From assembly GCF_021183625.1 (NCBI RefSeq), contig NZ_CP089214.1, positions 1,364,001-1,428,000 on the forward strand: a stretch of 64,000 nucleotides of DNA, written 5' to 3'. The position numbers were made by a program, and so were the translations under genes. Below, one piece after another: positions 1-8,336 of the stretch. Position 1 is the first letter of the stretch. Each line of letters opens with the position of its first letter. The stretch is from Nocardia asteroides. GTDB taxonomy: Bacteria > Actinomycetota > Actinomycetes > Mycobacteriales > Mycobacteriaceae. A model generated the notes under the pieces. It ran no database searches and was not told the DNA's origin. It saw only the letters and a program-made list of their open reading frames with translations.

Positions 1-1
1 C

Positions 2-2491
2 TCGCTGGGCGGGCCGCTCGGCGTCGCCCCCGCCGTCGCGATCGCGCTGGTGATCGCGGCGGCGCTGGGCGCGCTGCTCTACGCGCTGGTGTTCCGGCCG
101 CTGCGGCACGCATCGGCGGTGGCGAAAGCGGTTGCCTCACTCGGGGTGATGCTGGTCGTGCAGGATGTGCTGGCGCAGCGGGTCGGCACCAGCCCGGTGG
201 TGGTGAAACCGATCTTCGCGACCGGCAGCATCACGATCGGCGCGTCCCGGGTCCCCACCGACCGGCTGCTGCTGGCCGCGGTGATCGTCGGTATCGCGGT
301 GGCGCTCGGGCTGATCTACCGGTTCACCCGCTTCGGGCTGGCCACCAGGGCGGCAGCCGAGACCGAGCGCGGCGCGGTGCTCGCCGGGCTCTCCCCGGAC
401 CGGATCGCGCTCGGCAACTGGGCGATCAGCACCGTGGTCGCCGGGGTCGGCGGGATTCTCATCGCGCCGATCGTTCCGCTGATCCCGCTCTCCTACACGC
501 TGTTCATCGTGGCTGCGCTGGCGGTGGCGTTCGCCGGGAACTTCTCCTCGCTCACCGTCACCGTGCTGGCCGGGCTCGCGGTCGGCGCGCTGCAGGGCGA
601 GGTCACCAATCTCCAGGTCAGCCTGGACTGGTTCCCGAAAACCGGGATGAGCGAGCTGATTCCGCTGGTCCTGGTGCTCGCGGTGCTGCTGCTGCGCGGC
701 ACGCCGCTGCCCGGCCGCGGCGCGCTGGTGTACCGCTCGCTGGGGCGCTCGCCGCGGCCACGGCGGGTCGGGCTCGCCGCCGTCGCCTGGGGTGCGGTCG
801 GGGTGCTCGCGGTGTTCACGACGTCGGGGAGCCTGCGCGCGGCGCTCATCGTGAGCTTCGTGCTGGCGATCATCGCGCTCTCCCAGGTGGTGGTCACCGG
901 GCTCGCCGGGCAGGTGTCGCTGGCCCAGCTCACCCTCGCCGGCGTCGCGGCCTTCCTGCTCAGCCGCTTCGCGCACGACCTCGGCATCCCCTTCCCGCTC
1001 GCCCCGCTGGCCGCGGCGCTGGTGACCGCCGCGATCGGGGTGCTGTTCGGGCTGCCCGCGCTGCGCACCCGCGGCTTGCCCCTGATGGTGGCCACGCTGA
1101 CCCTCGCGGTGTTCCTCGATGCCTTCTGGTTCCAGAACTCCGCGGTCAACGGCGGGCTCACCGGGGCGCCGGTCCTCGCGCCCGAGCTCTTCGGGCTGGA
1201 CCTGGGAATCGGTGCGGGGCAGAGCTATCCGCGCGCCGCCTTCGCCCTGCTCTGCCTCGGCGTGCTGCTCGCGGTCGCCGTCGGCGTGGCGCTGCTGCGG
1301 CGCAGCGGGCTCGGCGCCGCCATGCTCGCGGTGCGCGCCAACGAGCGCGCCGCCGCGGCGGCCGGGGTCGACGTGCGCCGCACCAAGCTCACCGCCTTCG
1401 GGCTCGGCGCCTTCATCGCCGGGCTCGGTGGCGCCCTGCTCGCCTACCAGCAGACCCTGGCCACCGCGCCGACCTACTCGGTCTTCGCCGGGCTCGGGCT
1501 CTTCGCCATCGCCTACGTCACCGGCATCACCTCGGTGACCGGCGCGGTGCTGGCCGGGCTGCTCGGCGCGGGCGGTTTCGCCTTCACCCTGCTCGGCGAG
1601 CACCTGGAACTCGGCGCCTACTACGCCTCGATCAGCGGGCTGCTGCTCATCCTGGTGCTGATCTGGTACCCGGAGGGGCTCGCCGGCCGGGTGCACACTC
1701 TCGCCGACCGGCTTCCGGCACCACGGCGTCGTGTGCGGACCGCGGTACCGGCGGAGATCGCGCCACGGGATGGACAGCCGCTCACCGCGAGCGGGGTGCG
1801 GGTGCGGTACGGCGGGGTGGTCGCGGTGGACGACGTCGCGCTGACCGTGCGCCCGGGCGAGATCGTCGGGCTGATCGGGCCGAACGGCGCGGGCAAGACC
1901 ACGCTCATCGACGCGCTCAGCGGCTTCGCCGACGCCGCGGGCACGATCGCGCTCGGCGACACCTCGCTGGAGCGGCTCGCCCCGCACCGGCGCAGCCGCA
2001 CCGGGCTCGGCCGCTCCTTCCAGGGCATCGAGCTCTACGACGACCTGACGGTCAGGGAGAACGTCGCCGTCGGGCTGGCCGCCGCCCGCCGCGGCGACAA
2101 GGCGACGCCGGACCCGGTCTTCGCGCTGCTCGGGCTCACCGAGGTGGCCGAGCGGCCGGTGCGCGAGCTGTCGCAGGGGCAACGCCAGCTCGTCGGGGTG
2201 GCCCGGGTGCTCGCCGGAGCGCCCGCCGTCGCGCTCCTGGACGAACCCGCCGCCGGCCTCGACACCGAGGAGAGCCGCAGGCTGGGCGACCAGCTGCGCA
2301 CGGTGCGCGACGCGGGCACCGCGCTGCTGCTCGTCGACCACGACATGGAGCTGGTCTGGACCATCAGCGACCGGGTCCTCGTCCTCGACCTCGGCCGGGT
2401 GATCGCCGAGGGCACCCCCGCCGAGGTCCGCGCCGACCCGCGCGTCATCGAGGCCTACCTGGGCCGCCCGACCACGGAGGCGATCTCGTGA
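2..2491 (+). CDS. Fused branched-chain amino acid-type ABC transporter, permease-permease-ATPase (5' partial)
   Basis: The reading frame is open from base 2, so the true start lies before the window. The visible polypeptide joins three units that are normally separate proteins: the end of a LivH-type permease (about the first 235 visible residues), a LivM-type permease (to about residue 560) and a LivG-type ATPase. The ATPase has Walker A GPNGAGKTT, the signature LSQGQ, Walker B ALLDEPAAGLD and a VDHD switch histidine. It should act at the cytoplasmic membrane in importing amino acids, amides or small organic acids; the substrate cannot be read from the sequence. Its stop overlaps the GTG of the next gene (GTGA), so the two are translationally coupled. 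The domain assignment is secure and the substrate is unknown. Confidence 0.9.
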   Translation, partial: SLGGPLGVAPAVAIALVIAAALGALLYALVFRPLRHASAVAKAVASLGVMLVVQDVLAQRVGTSPVVVKPIFATGSITIGASRVPTDRLLLAAVIVGIAVALGLIYRFTRFGLATRAAAETERGAVLAGLSPDRIALGNWAISTVVAGVGGILIAPIVPLIPLSYTLFIVAALAVAFAGNFSSLTVTVLAGLAVGALQGEVTNLQVSLDWFPKTGMSELIPLVLVLAVLLLRGTPLPGRGALVYRSLGRSPRPRRVGLAAVAWGAVGVLAVFTTSGSLRAALIVSFVLAIIALSQVVVTGLAGQVSLAQLTLAGVAAFLLSRFAHDLGIPFPLAPLAAALVTAAIGVLFGLPALRTRGLPLMVATLTLAVFLDAFWFQNSAVNGGLTGAPVLAPELFGLDLGIGAGQSYPRAAFALLCLGVLLAVAVGVALLRRSGLGAAMLAVRANERAAAAAGVDVRRTKLTAFGLGAFIAGLGGALLAYQQTLATAPTYSVFAGLGLFAIAYVTGITSVTGAVLAGLLGAGGFAFTLLGEHLELGAYYASISGLLLILVLIWYPEGLAGRVHTLADRLPAPRRRVRTAVPAEIAPRDGQPLTASGVRVRYGGVVAVDDVALTVRPGEIVGLIGPNGAGKTTLIDALSGFADAAGTIALGDTSLERLAPHRRSRTGLGRSFQGIELYDDLTVRENVAVGLAAARRGDKATPDPVFALLGLTEVAERPVRELSQGQRQLVGVARVLAGAPAVALLDEPAAGLDTEESRRLGDQLRTVRDAGTALLLVDHDMELVWTISDRVLVLDLGRVIAEGTPAEVRADPRVIEAYLGRPTTEAIS

Positions 2492-3189
2492 CCGCCCTGC
2501 GCCTGGATACCGTCGCCGCGGGCCACCTCCCCGGCCACCCCTGCGTGCGCGGGATCGACCTGGAGATCGCCGCCGGCGAGGTGGTCGCGCTGCTCGGCCC
2601 CAACGGAGCGGGCAAGACCACGCTGCTCGGCGCGCTCGCCGGGCTGCTCCCGCACCGCACCGGCGCCGTCACGCTCGGCGACACCGCGCTGCGGGCCGGG
2701 CGGGCCAGGGCGGCGGCCAAGCGCGGACTTGTGCTCGTCCCGGACGACCGCGCCCTGTTCACCGGGCTCACCACCGAACAGAACCTCACCCTGGTCGCCC
2801 GGGAGAAGGCGGACGTAGCGCGGATTCTCGGCTACTTCCCCGCCCTCACCGCCCGGCTGCGGGTGCGGGCGGGCCAGCTCTCCGGCGGCGAGCAGCAGAT
2901 GCTGGCGCTGGGCCGGGCCCTGGTCACCCGGCCGCGGGCGCTGCTCGTCGACGAGCTCTCGATGGGGCTGGCCCCGGCCGTCGCCAAGACGATCCTGCCC
3001 ACCATCCGGCGGGTGGCGGCGGACGAGGGCATCGCCGTGCTGCTGGTCGAACAGCACCTCGAGCTCGCGCTCGGCGCCTCGGACCGCACCGTCGTCCTGG
3101 TGCACGGCCGCACCGCGCTGATCCGCGAATCCGCCGCGCTGCGCGCCGATCCGGCCGCGATCGAGCGGGCCTACCTCGGCGTCGCCTGA
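2488..3189 (+). CDS. livF: ABC transporter ATP-binding protein, LivF type
   Basis: This 233-residue ATPase is the usual partner of a LivG-type ATPase in branched-chain amino acid importers. Walker A is GPNGAGKTTL (about residues 37-46), the signature is LSGGEQQM, and Walker B ends in LLVDELS, with the catalytic glutamate present. The H-switch is in LVEQHLELAL. The GTG start overlaps the previous stop by four bases. Its end overlaps the converging epimerase gene by 19 bases. It supplies the second nucleotide-binding domain, since the fused upstream protein carries only one. LivF is the family name; amide or urea transporters of the same class cannot be excluded. Confidence 0.88.
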   Translation: MTALRLDTVAAGHLPGHPCVRGIDLEIAAGEVVALLGPNGAGKTTLLGALAGLLPHRTGAVTLGDTALRAGRARAAAKRGLVLVPDDRALFTGLTTEQNLTLVAREKADVARILGYFPALTARLRVRAGQLSGGEQQMLALGRALVTRPRALLVDELSMGLAPAVAKTILPTIRRVAADEGIAVLLVEQHLELALGASDRTVVLVHGRTALIRESAALRADPAAIERAYLGVA

Positions 3190-4175
3190 CGCCGCGGCCG
3201 GGTGAAGAAGCGCGCCGCGTCGGCGACGGTCTCCTCGATCGGGCGCGGGGCCCAGCCGAGCTCGCGCACGGCCTTCCCGTGGTCGAGCGGGGTCATGGTG
3301 TGCATGAGCCGCATGCTGACCCTGGTCACCCGGACGTCCTTCCCGGTGACGAGGGCGGCGAGCTCGCCGAGCAGCCCGGCGAGCGGGAGCACCGCGCGCG
3401 GGACGCCGTAGCGGGCGGGCGGGGCGCCGGTGCAGCTCGCGGCGAGGTCGTGCAGGTCGCGGGTGGCTCGCCAGCCTGCCGAGACGATGTAGCGCTCGCC
3501 CGGTTCGCCGCGCTCGGCGGCGCGGACGAGGGCGTCGGCGGCGTCCCGGATGTCGACCACCTCGGCGCCTGCACCGCGCACGTACAGCGGCAGTCTCCCG
3601 CGCGCGGCCATGGCGACGAAGCCGCCGTGCGGGGTCGGCAGGTAGTCGCCGGGGCCGTAGGTGTTGGCGACGCACATGGCCACAGCGGGCAGACCGCGCT
3701 CGCGGGCGAATTCGAGCACGAGTTCCTCGGCCAGCACCCGGGATCGGACGTAGTCCCCGCCCCGGCGCTGCCAGTTGTGCGGGCCGCTCTCCTCATCGAT
3801 CGGGGTGCTGCCGATGGGCAGCGTGGCGATGCTCGAGGTGAAGACGAAGCGGCGCGGTCCGGCTGCCGCGGCGACCTCGAGCACGGTGCGCAGCGCTTCG
3901 ACATTGGTGCGGTACAGGGGTGCGGGGTCGCGCAGCCAGGGGCGGGCGTCGACCACGCAGTAGTACACGACGGCGCAGCCTGCCATCGCCGTGCGCAGCG
4001 ACTCCGGGTCGGTGATGTCGCCGTGCACGATCTCGGCGTCGACGCCTGCCAGGCCGCGCAGCGAACTCGTCGGGCGGACCAGCGCCCTGACCCGCTCGCC
4101 GCGCTCGGCGAGCAGGCGGGTGACGTGCGAGCCGAGGAAACCGCTGGCGCCGACGACGAGGCTCGTGCTGCTCAT
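3171..4175 (-). CDS. NAD(P)-dependent epimerase/dehydratase (extended SDR)
   Basis: The protein has 334 residues and an N-terminal Rossmann motif VVGASGFLGSHV typical of extended SDRs (dihydroflavonol reductase or 3-beta-HSD-like). It should oxidise or reduce a hydroxyl/keto group on a sugar, sterol or polyketide-like substrate. The usual YxxxK active site reads YVRSR, so the catalytic lysine position is arginine, which is unusual and may alter activity. The ATG at 4175 begins MSSTSLVVG right at the first beta strand and is preferred to the in-frame start at 4211. It lies 39 bases downstream of the tetR stop on the same strand. A palindrome sits 11 bases upstream of the start. Confidence 0.8.
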   Translation of the reverse strand: MSSTSLVVGASGFLGSHVTRLLAERGERVRALVRPTSSLRGLAGVDAEIVHGDITDPESLRTAMAGCAVVYYCVVDARPWLRDPAPLYRTNVEALRTVLEVAAAAGPRRFVFTSSIATLPIGSTPIDEESGPHNWQRRGGDYVRSRVLAEELVLEFARERGLPAVAMCVANTYGPGDYLPTPHGGFVAMAARGRLPLYVRGAGAEVVDIRDAADALVRAAERGEPGERYIVSAGWRATRDLHDLAASCTGAPPARYGVPRAVLPLAGLLGELAALVTGKDVRVTRVSMRLMHTMTPLDHGKAVRELGWAPRPIEETVADAARFFTRPRRQATPR

Positions 4176-4185
4176 GCCCTGAAAG

Positions 4186-4199
4186 TAGACGACTGTCCA
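4186..4199. promoter_or_regulatory. Candidate TetR operator TAGAC-N4-GTCCA
   Basis: This imperfect inverted repeat lies just upstream of the epimerase start. Read on the minus strand it is TGGAC-AGTC-GTCTA. The same architecture, TGGAC-N4-GTCCA, recurs at 5786-5799 in the promoter region between the hydrolase and thiolase genes. The tetR gene lies between the two sites. That both are bound by this TetR is inferred. Confidence 0.5.
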
Positions 4200-4214
4200 G
4201 ACACCCGTCAATGG

Positions 4215-4916
4215 TCAGCGGAAGAGCCGGGGCACCGCCGCTTCCAGCTGGTCGGCGACCTCCGGGTAGGAGGCCCCGCCGATGCCGGCGCGCATGATGC
4301 CGCCGGTGTAGAGCAGTTCGAGCAGGAAGACGATCTGCGCGTCGCCGTCGGTGCCGACCGCGGCGGCGATCAGGCGGTGGATGTGCCGGCCGATCTCGGT
4401 GCGCAGCAGTTCGACGTCGGGGTCGGAGCTGTGCAGGGCGGCGGAGACGGCGTGCCCGAAGGCAGGTTCGTCGGCGGCGACGAGGGCCAGGTAGCGCAGC
4501 ACTCCGACCACCCGGACCAGCACGTCCGGGGAGTCCGCTCCCTCCGGACCGCCCGCGGTGAGCCTGCGCCAGTAGACCTCGGCGATGAGGTGCTCGCGGG
4601 AGGAGAAGTAGGTGTAGGCGGTCGCCCGCGCCACCCCGGCCTCGGCGGCGACCATCGGCAGGGTGAGGTCCGGGTAGCGCACGGTGCGCAGCGTCGCGAC
4701 GGCGGCGCTCGCCAGCCGCTGCACGGTCTCGGCCCGCTTGCCGGAGAGGCGGCGGCGGGCCGATTCGGCCGGAGCGGGGTCGGACACGCTGTCGAAGGCT
4801 ACAGCGAGCGCTCCGCTCCCGTTCCCGCCGGGTGGGGCCGGTGCGGCCGCGAACACGCGGCGGGCCGGTCCGGTCCAGCCGCGGGCGGGCGGTAGCGCCG
4901 GTGCCGCATCAGCCAC
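4215..4916 (-). CDS. TetR/AcrR family transcriptional regulator
   Basis: This 233-residue protein has a helix-turn-helix of the TetR type (VAAEAGVARATAYTYFSSRE, about residues 88-107) followed by a variable ligand-binding domain. About 50 Ala/Pro-rich residues precede the DNA-binding domain if the GTG at 4916 is used. That start overlaps the hydrolase stop by 8 bases; a shorter start is possible. It sits in a minus-strand unit hydrolase-tetR-epimerase. It probably represses this unit and the divergent thiolase through the TGGAC-N4-GTCYA sites on either side. The ligand is unknown, probably a CoA ester or lipid-like compound given the neighbours. Confidence 0.82.
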   Translation of the reverse strand: MADAAPALPPARGWTGPARRVFAAAPAPPGGNGSGALAVAFDSVSDPAPAESARRRLSGKRAETVQRLASAAVATLRTVRYPDLTLPMVAAEAGVARATAYTYFSSREHLIAEVYWRRLTAGGPEGADSPDVLVRVVGVLRYLALVAADEPAFGHAVSAALHSSDPDVELLRTEIGRHIHRLIAAAVGTDGDAQIVFLLELLYTGGIMRAGIGGASYPEVADQLEAAVPRLFR

Positions 4917-5751
4917 CGGGCGGAGGGGCGATGCGTCCCAGGATCGCGGCGGTGACCTCGGCGGGCACCTCCTCGGGGAGCCAGTGGCCGCGGCCGTCGA
5001 GGACGAGGAGATCGAGCCCGCCCGGCACGTGCTCCCGGCTCAGCTCGACGCCGGCCCGGGCGACGGCGATGTCCTCGGTGCCCCAGATCAGGGTCGCGGG
5101 GACGGTCACCGGGGGAACCGCCGCCCAGTCGGTGCCGATGGCCCGGTACCAGTTCAGCGCGGATTTCATGGCCTCCGGCTGCAACAGCCGCGCGATGTAC
5201 CGGTCGGCGACCCCCTCCGGCACCGCCGTCCCGAAGCCGAGCCGCAGCCCGGCGGCCCCGTCGGCGGCGAGCACGTCCTCGGAGCCGGGCGCGATCAGGT
5301 ACTCCAGGTAGCTCGACTTCTCGCGCTGCACCGGGTCGTCCGCGATCGCCGCGGCGAAGGCGGCGGGGTGCGGCACGGAGAGCGCGGTCACCGAGGTCAC
5401 CCGCTCGGGGTGCTGAGCGGCGACCGCCCAGGCGACGACGGCGCCCCAGTCGTGCCCGACCAGGTGCACGGCCGGGAGCCCGACGGCGTCGCAGAGCGCG
5501 ACCACGTCGGCGACCAGCTGGCGCAGCCGATACGCCTCGACCCCCGCCGGGCGCGCACCCGGCGAGTACCCGCGCTGGTTCAGGGCCCAGCTGCGCACCC
5601 CGTGCCCGGCGAGCGCGTCGCCGATCACGTCCCAGGAGGCCGAGCTCTGCGGGAATCCGTGCAGCAGCACCACCGCCTGCTCCCCGGCGGCGGCGCGCAC
5701 GTCGACCTCGAACTCGAACCCGCGCAGCCGCAGCCGCTCCGTCGACACCAT
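4909..5751 (-). CDS. Alpha/beta hydrolase, epoxide hydrolase/dehalogenase-like
   Basis: The 280-residue protein has the alpha/beta-hydrolase fold with the oxyanion segment LLHGFPQSS, nucleophile elbow VGHDWGAVV (Asp nucleophile as in epoxide hydrolases and haloalkane dehalogenases) and a C-terminal GRGHWLPEE carrying the catalytic histidine. It likely hydrolyses epoxides or esters in the cytoplasm. The ATG at 5751 (MVSTERLRLRG) fits the family start better than the in-frame start at 5892, which would place the candidate operator inside the gene. It is divergent from the thiolase and the first gene of the minus-strand unit with tetR and the epimerase. Confidence 0.82.
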   Translation of the reverse strand: MVSTERLRLRGFEFEVDVRAAAGEQAVVLLHGFPQSSASWDVIGDALAGHGVRSWALNQRGYSPGARPAGVEAYRLRQLVADVVALCDAVGLPAVHLVGHDWGAVVAWAVAAQHPERVTSVTALSVPHPAAFAAAIADDPVQREKSSYLEYLIAPGSEDVLAADGAAGLRLGFGTAVPEGVADRYIARLLQPEAMKSALNWYRAIGTDWAAVPPVTVPATLIWGTEDIAVARAGVELSREHVPGGLDLLVLDGRGHWLPEEVPAEVTAAILGRIAPPPGG

Positions 5752-5785
5752 CAGCGCAGGATAACCGCCCGGATGGACATCAGTA

Positions 5786-5799
5786 TGGACAACCGTCCA
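5786..5799. promoter_or_regulatory. Candidate TetR operator TGGAC-AACC-GTCCA
   Basis: This is a perfect 5-bp inverted repeat with a 4-bp spacer in the divergent promoter region between the hydrolase (start 5751) and the thiolase (start 5858). It shares its half-site and spacing with the site at 4186-4199. A further TGGAC half-site lies at about 5774. Confidence 0.6.
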
Positions 5800-5857
5800 C
5801 ACAAGTCCGGAACTTGTTCTATTTTGGGGTCGTCGCCGAGATCGGGAGATGAGAGTG

Positions 5858-7030
5858 ATGGCCGAACCAGTGCTGGTCGGAGCGGTGCGCACCGCGATCG
5901 GGCGTGCCTACAAAGGCACCCTGACGGAGACGCCACCGGAGGCGCTCGCGGCGGCGGTGCTGCCCGAGGTGCTGCGCCGCGCCGGGCTCGACCCGGCCGC
6001 GGTGGACGACGTCATCCTGGCCGAATCGCACTACGGCGGCGGCGATCTCGCCCGCTACGCCGCGGTCGCCGCCGGGCTGACGGCCGCACCCGGCCAGTCG
6101 GTGAACCGGCACTGCGCGGGCAGCCTGACCGCGATCGCCAACGGCGCCGCGCACATCGGCACCGGCATGGAGCGGGTGATCGTCGCGGGCGGCGTGCAGT
6201 CGCTGTCGCTGAATCCGGCCATGCGGGTGCGGATCCCGGGCACCGGGGAGTTCCGCGAGGGCTGGCTGCCGCCCTCGCACCCGGAGACCCCGGACGCCCC
6301 CGCGCTCGACATGTCGATCACGGTCGGCTGGAACACCGCCCGCAAGGTCGGGATCTCCCGGGCCGAGATGGATGCCTGGGCCGCGCGCTCGCACCACCGG
6401 GCCGTCGCGGCCATCGACGACGGCCGGTTCGCCGAGGAGATCGTGGTACTCAAGGTCGAGCGCCCGGACGGCTCGGTGCTCGACTTCGCGGTGGACGAGC
6501 ACCCGCGCCGCGACACCACCGTGGAGCGGCTCGCCCAGCTGAAGGTGCTGCACCCGGAGATCGAGGGCTTCTCCATCACCGCGGGCAACAGCAGCGGCAT
6601 CAACGACGCCGCCGCGGCCGTCGCGCTCACCGCCCGCGACTACGCCGAGGCCGAGAACCTGACCGTGCTGGCCCGGGTCCGGGCCTGGGCGAACGCCGCC
6701 GTGCCACCGGCCGACACCGGGCTCGGCGCGGTCGCGGTGATCGGCAAGGTGCTCGACCGGGCCGGATTGAAGCCCGCGGATGTCGCGCTGTGGGAGATCA
6801 ACGAGGCCTTCGCCTCGGTCCCGATCGCCGCCGTCCGCGAGCACGGGCTGGACGAGGAGCTGGTCAACTTCTCCGGCAGCGGATGCAGCCTCGGCCACCC
6901 GATCGCCGCCTCCGGCGCCCGGATGATCACCACGCTGATCCACGAACTGCGCCGCCGCGGCGGCGGCATCGGGGTCGCGGCCATGTGCGCGGGCGGCGGC
7001 CAGGGTGGCGCCGTCGTGGTCGAGGTCTGA
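5858..7030 (+). CDS. Acetyl-CoA C-acyltransferase (thiolase)
   Basis: This 390-residue, full-length thiolase has the acyl-accepting cysteine in VNRHCAGSL (Cys86), the GHPIAASGARM motif with its histidine, and the C-terminal cysteine in AAMCAGGGQGG. It should cleave beta-ketoacyl-CoA to acetyl-CoA plus a shortened acyl-CoA, or run the reverse condensation. The ATG at 5858 has GGGAGA 8 bases upstream and is preferred to the ATG at 5849. It is divergent from the hydrolase/tetR/epimerase unit. The gene directly behind it is only a remnant. Its specificity, fatty acyl or sterol side chain, is not evident. Confidence 0.92.
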   Translation: MAEPVLVGAVRTAIGRAYKGTLTETPPEALAAAVLPEVLRRAGLDPAAVDDVILAESHYGGGDLARYAAVAAGLTAAPGQSVNRHCAGSLTAIANGAAHIGTGMERVIVAGGVQSLSLNPAMRVRIPGTGEFREGWLPPSHPETPDAPALDMSITVGWNTARKVGISRAEMDAWAARSHHRAVAAIDDGRFAEEIVVLKVERPDGSVLDFAVDEHPRRDTTVERLAQLKVLHPEIEGFSITAGNSSGINDAAAAVALTARDYAEAENLTVLARVRAWANAAVPPADTGLGAVAVIGKVLDRAGLKPADVALWEINEAFASVPIAAVREHGLDEELVNFSGSGCSLGHPIAASGARMITTLIHELRRRGGGIGVAAMCAGGGQGGAVVVEV

Positions 7031-7033
7031 GCC

Positions 7034-7250
7034 GTGCCGGAGACCCCGATCATCGACGTCGTCCGCGCGATCGAGCGCGAACTCACCTCCCCCGGCGCCC
7101 CCTCCGAGACCATCGAGGTCGAGGTCGGCGGGCACCCGGTGCGGACCTATCGGCACGGGGCGAGCGGTCTCGCCGAGCTCCTCGGGGCTGCAGCTCGACG
7201 CCGAGCAGGTGCGCGAGCGCGAGCTGCGGCGGCGCTACGCGGCGCGCTGA
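7034..7250 (+). pseudogene. Remnant of a deleted gene: N-terminal stub plus out-of-frame C-terminal tail
   Basis: A GTG three bases after the thiolase stop opens a frame of about 50 plausible residues (start MPETPIIDVVRAIERELTS, with even codon use) up to about base 7175. After this the frame becomes Ala/Arg-rich nonsense. From about 7185 the frame in phase with base 7005 gives LQLDAEQVRERELRRRYAAR and a stop, which reads like a genuine protein C-terminus. The simplest reading is one larger gene, cotranscribed with the thiolase, that lost its middle and its frame by internal deletion. The original family is not certain; a CoA ligase or dehydrogenase would suit the context. Confidence 0.5.
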
Positions 7251-8336
7251 TCAGCTTCGGAAGCGGCCGGCGAAGCCGCGCAGCGGCAGGTCGGCGCTGG
7301 TGATGATGCCGGGCCGGGCGGCGACCACCGAGCGGATGGCGTTCAGCGCGGGCAGCCCGGTGACCGTCATCCCGATCTTCGCGAAGGAGGCCGGGTCGGC
7401 GAGGTCGACGCCGGGCTTGGGGAAGATCATGTGCTTGCTGTAGATGCTCGGGTCGCCGGTGACCTGGGTGATGTAGCAGCCCTTGATGTCCCAGGACGGG
7501 TCGGTGTGCGGGGTCATCTGCCACTCCAGGTGCGACTCCACCCGCGGCACACCGCCCACCAGCCCCCGGTACTTGATGTAGCTGCCGCCGAGCGAGCCCT
7601 TCGGCAGCCGGTACCAGCCCAGGTCGACGTCCTTGGTGCAGACCCCGAGCTCGTAGGAGAAGGTCACCTCGTCGAGCTCCAGGTCGAAGGCGTCGGCCAT
7701 CAGGTACACCGAGTCGGCGAAGACCGCGGTGTACTTGTACAGCGAATCCGGGATGGACGGGTCGTCGGCGGGCAGGCCGTACCCCACCGCCTTCCAGGTG
7801 TCCACCGAGTGGTGGCAGGAGACGTCGACCGATTCGGTGACCGTCACGTTCTCGATCTCGGCGACGTCGGCGCTGTGCACGATGCCGAGGATCTGACACA
7901 GCCCCGGATTCATGCCGGTGCCGTAGAAGGTGGAGCCGCCGCGCTCGCAGGCGGCCTGGATGACCTCGCTGACCTTCCGGCCGGAGGGGTGCGGGTGGTT
8001 CCGGTCGCGGTGGAAGCCGGTGATCCAGTCGGCGGTGGTGACCACGTCGATGCCCGCCTCCAGCACCCGGACGTAGAGCTCCTCGTCCGGGAAGACGCCG
8101 TGGAAGGTGAGCACATCGGGTTTCGCGGCGATGATCTCCTCGACCGTGCCGGTGGCGAGCACCCCGATCGGGCCGATGCCGACGATCTCGCCCGCGTCCC
8201 GGCCGACCTTCTCCGGCGAATAGCAGTGCAGCCCGACCAATTCCAGGTCGGGGTGCTCGCGGATGCGCCCGATCAGCTCGGTGCCGAGATTGCCGGTGGC
8301 GACCTGGAAGACCCGGACCTGGTCGGTGCTGCTCAT
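7251..8336 (-). CDS. DapB-like NAD(P)H-dependent oxidoreductase
   Basis: The protein has 361 residues. Its N-terminal Rossmann segment VRVFQVATGNLGTELIGRI resembles dihydrodipicolinate reductase and the 2,4-diaminopentanoate dehydrogenase-like proteins common in actinomycete lipid and steroid catabolic clusters. The rest (TGMNPGLCQILGIVHSAD and onward) matches the substrate domain of that group. It probably reduces or oxidises a keto/imino intermediate; the substrate is unknown. Its ATG overlaps the stop of the Rieske gene (ATGA), so the two are coupled and probably act in one pathway. It is not the lysine-biosynthetic DapB, which is about 250 residues. Confidence 0.75.
   Translation of the reverse strand: MSSTDQVRVFQVATGNLGTELIGRIREHPDLELVGLHCYSPEKVGRDAGEIVGIGPIGVLATGTVEEIIAAKPDVLTFHGVFPDEELYVRVLEAGIDVVTTADWITGFHRDRNHPHPSGRKVSEVIQAACERGGSTFYGTGMNPGLCQILGIVHSADVAEIENVTVTESVDVSCHHSVDTWKAVGYGLPADDPSIPDSLYKYTAVFADSVYLMADAFDLELDEVTFSYELGVCTKDVDLGWYRLPKGSLGGSYIKYRGLVGGVPRVESHLEWQMTPHTDPSWDIKGCYITQVTGDPSIYSKHMIFPKPGVDLADPASFAKIGMTVTGLPALNAIRSVVAARPGIITSADLPLRGFAGRFRS

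Noticed and set aside
137-2341. Long open frame antisense to the fused ABC transporter
   Set aside because: The product is Arg/Gly/Glu-rich low-complexity sequence with no conserved motif, as expected opposite a GC-rich gene. The transporter frame has clear ABC motifs.
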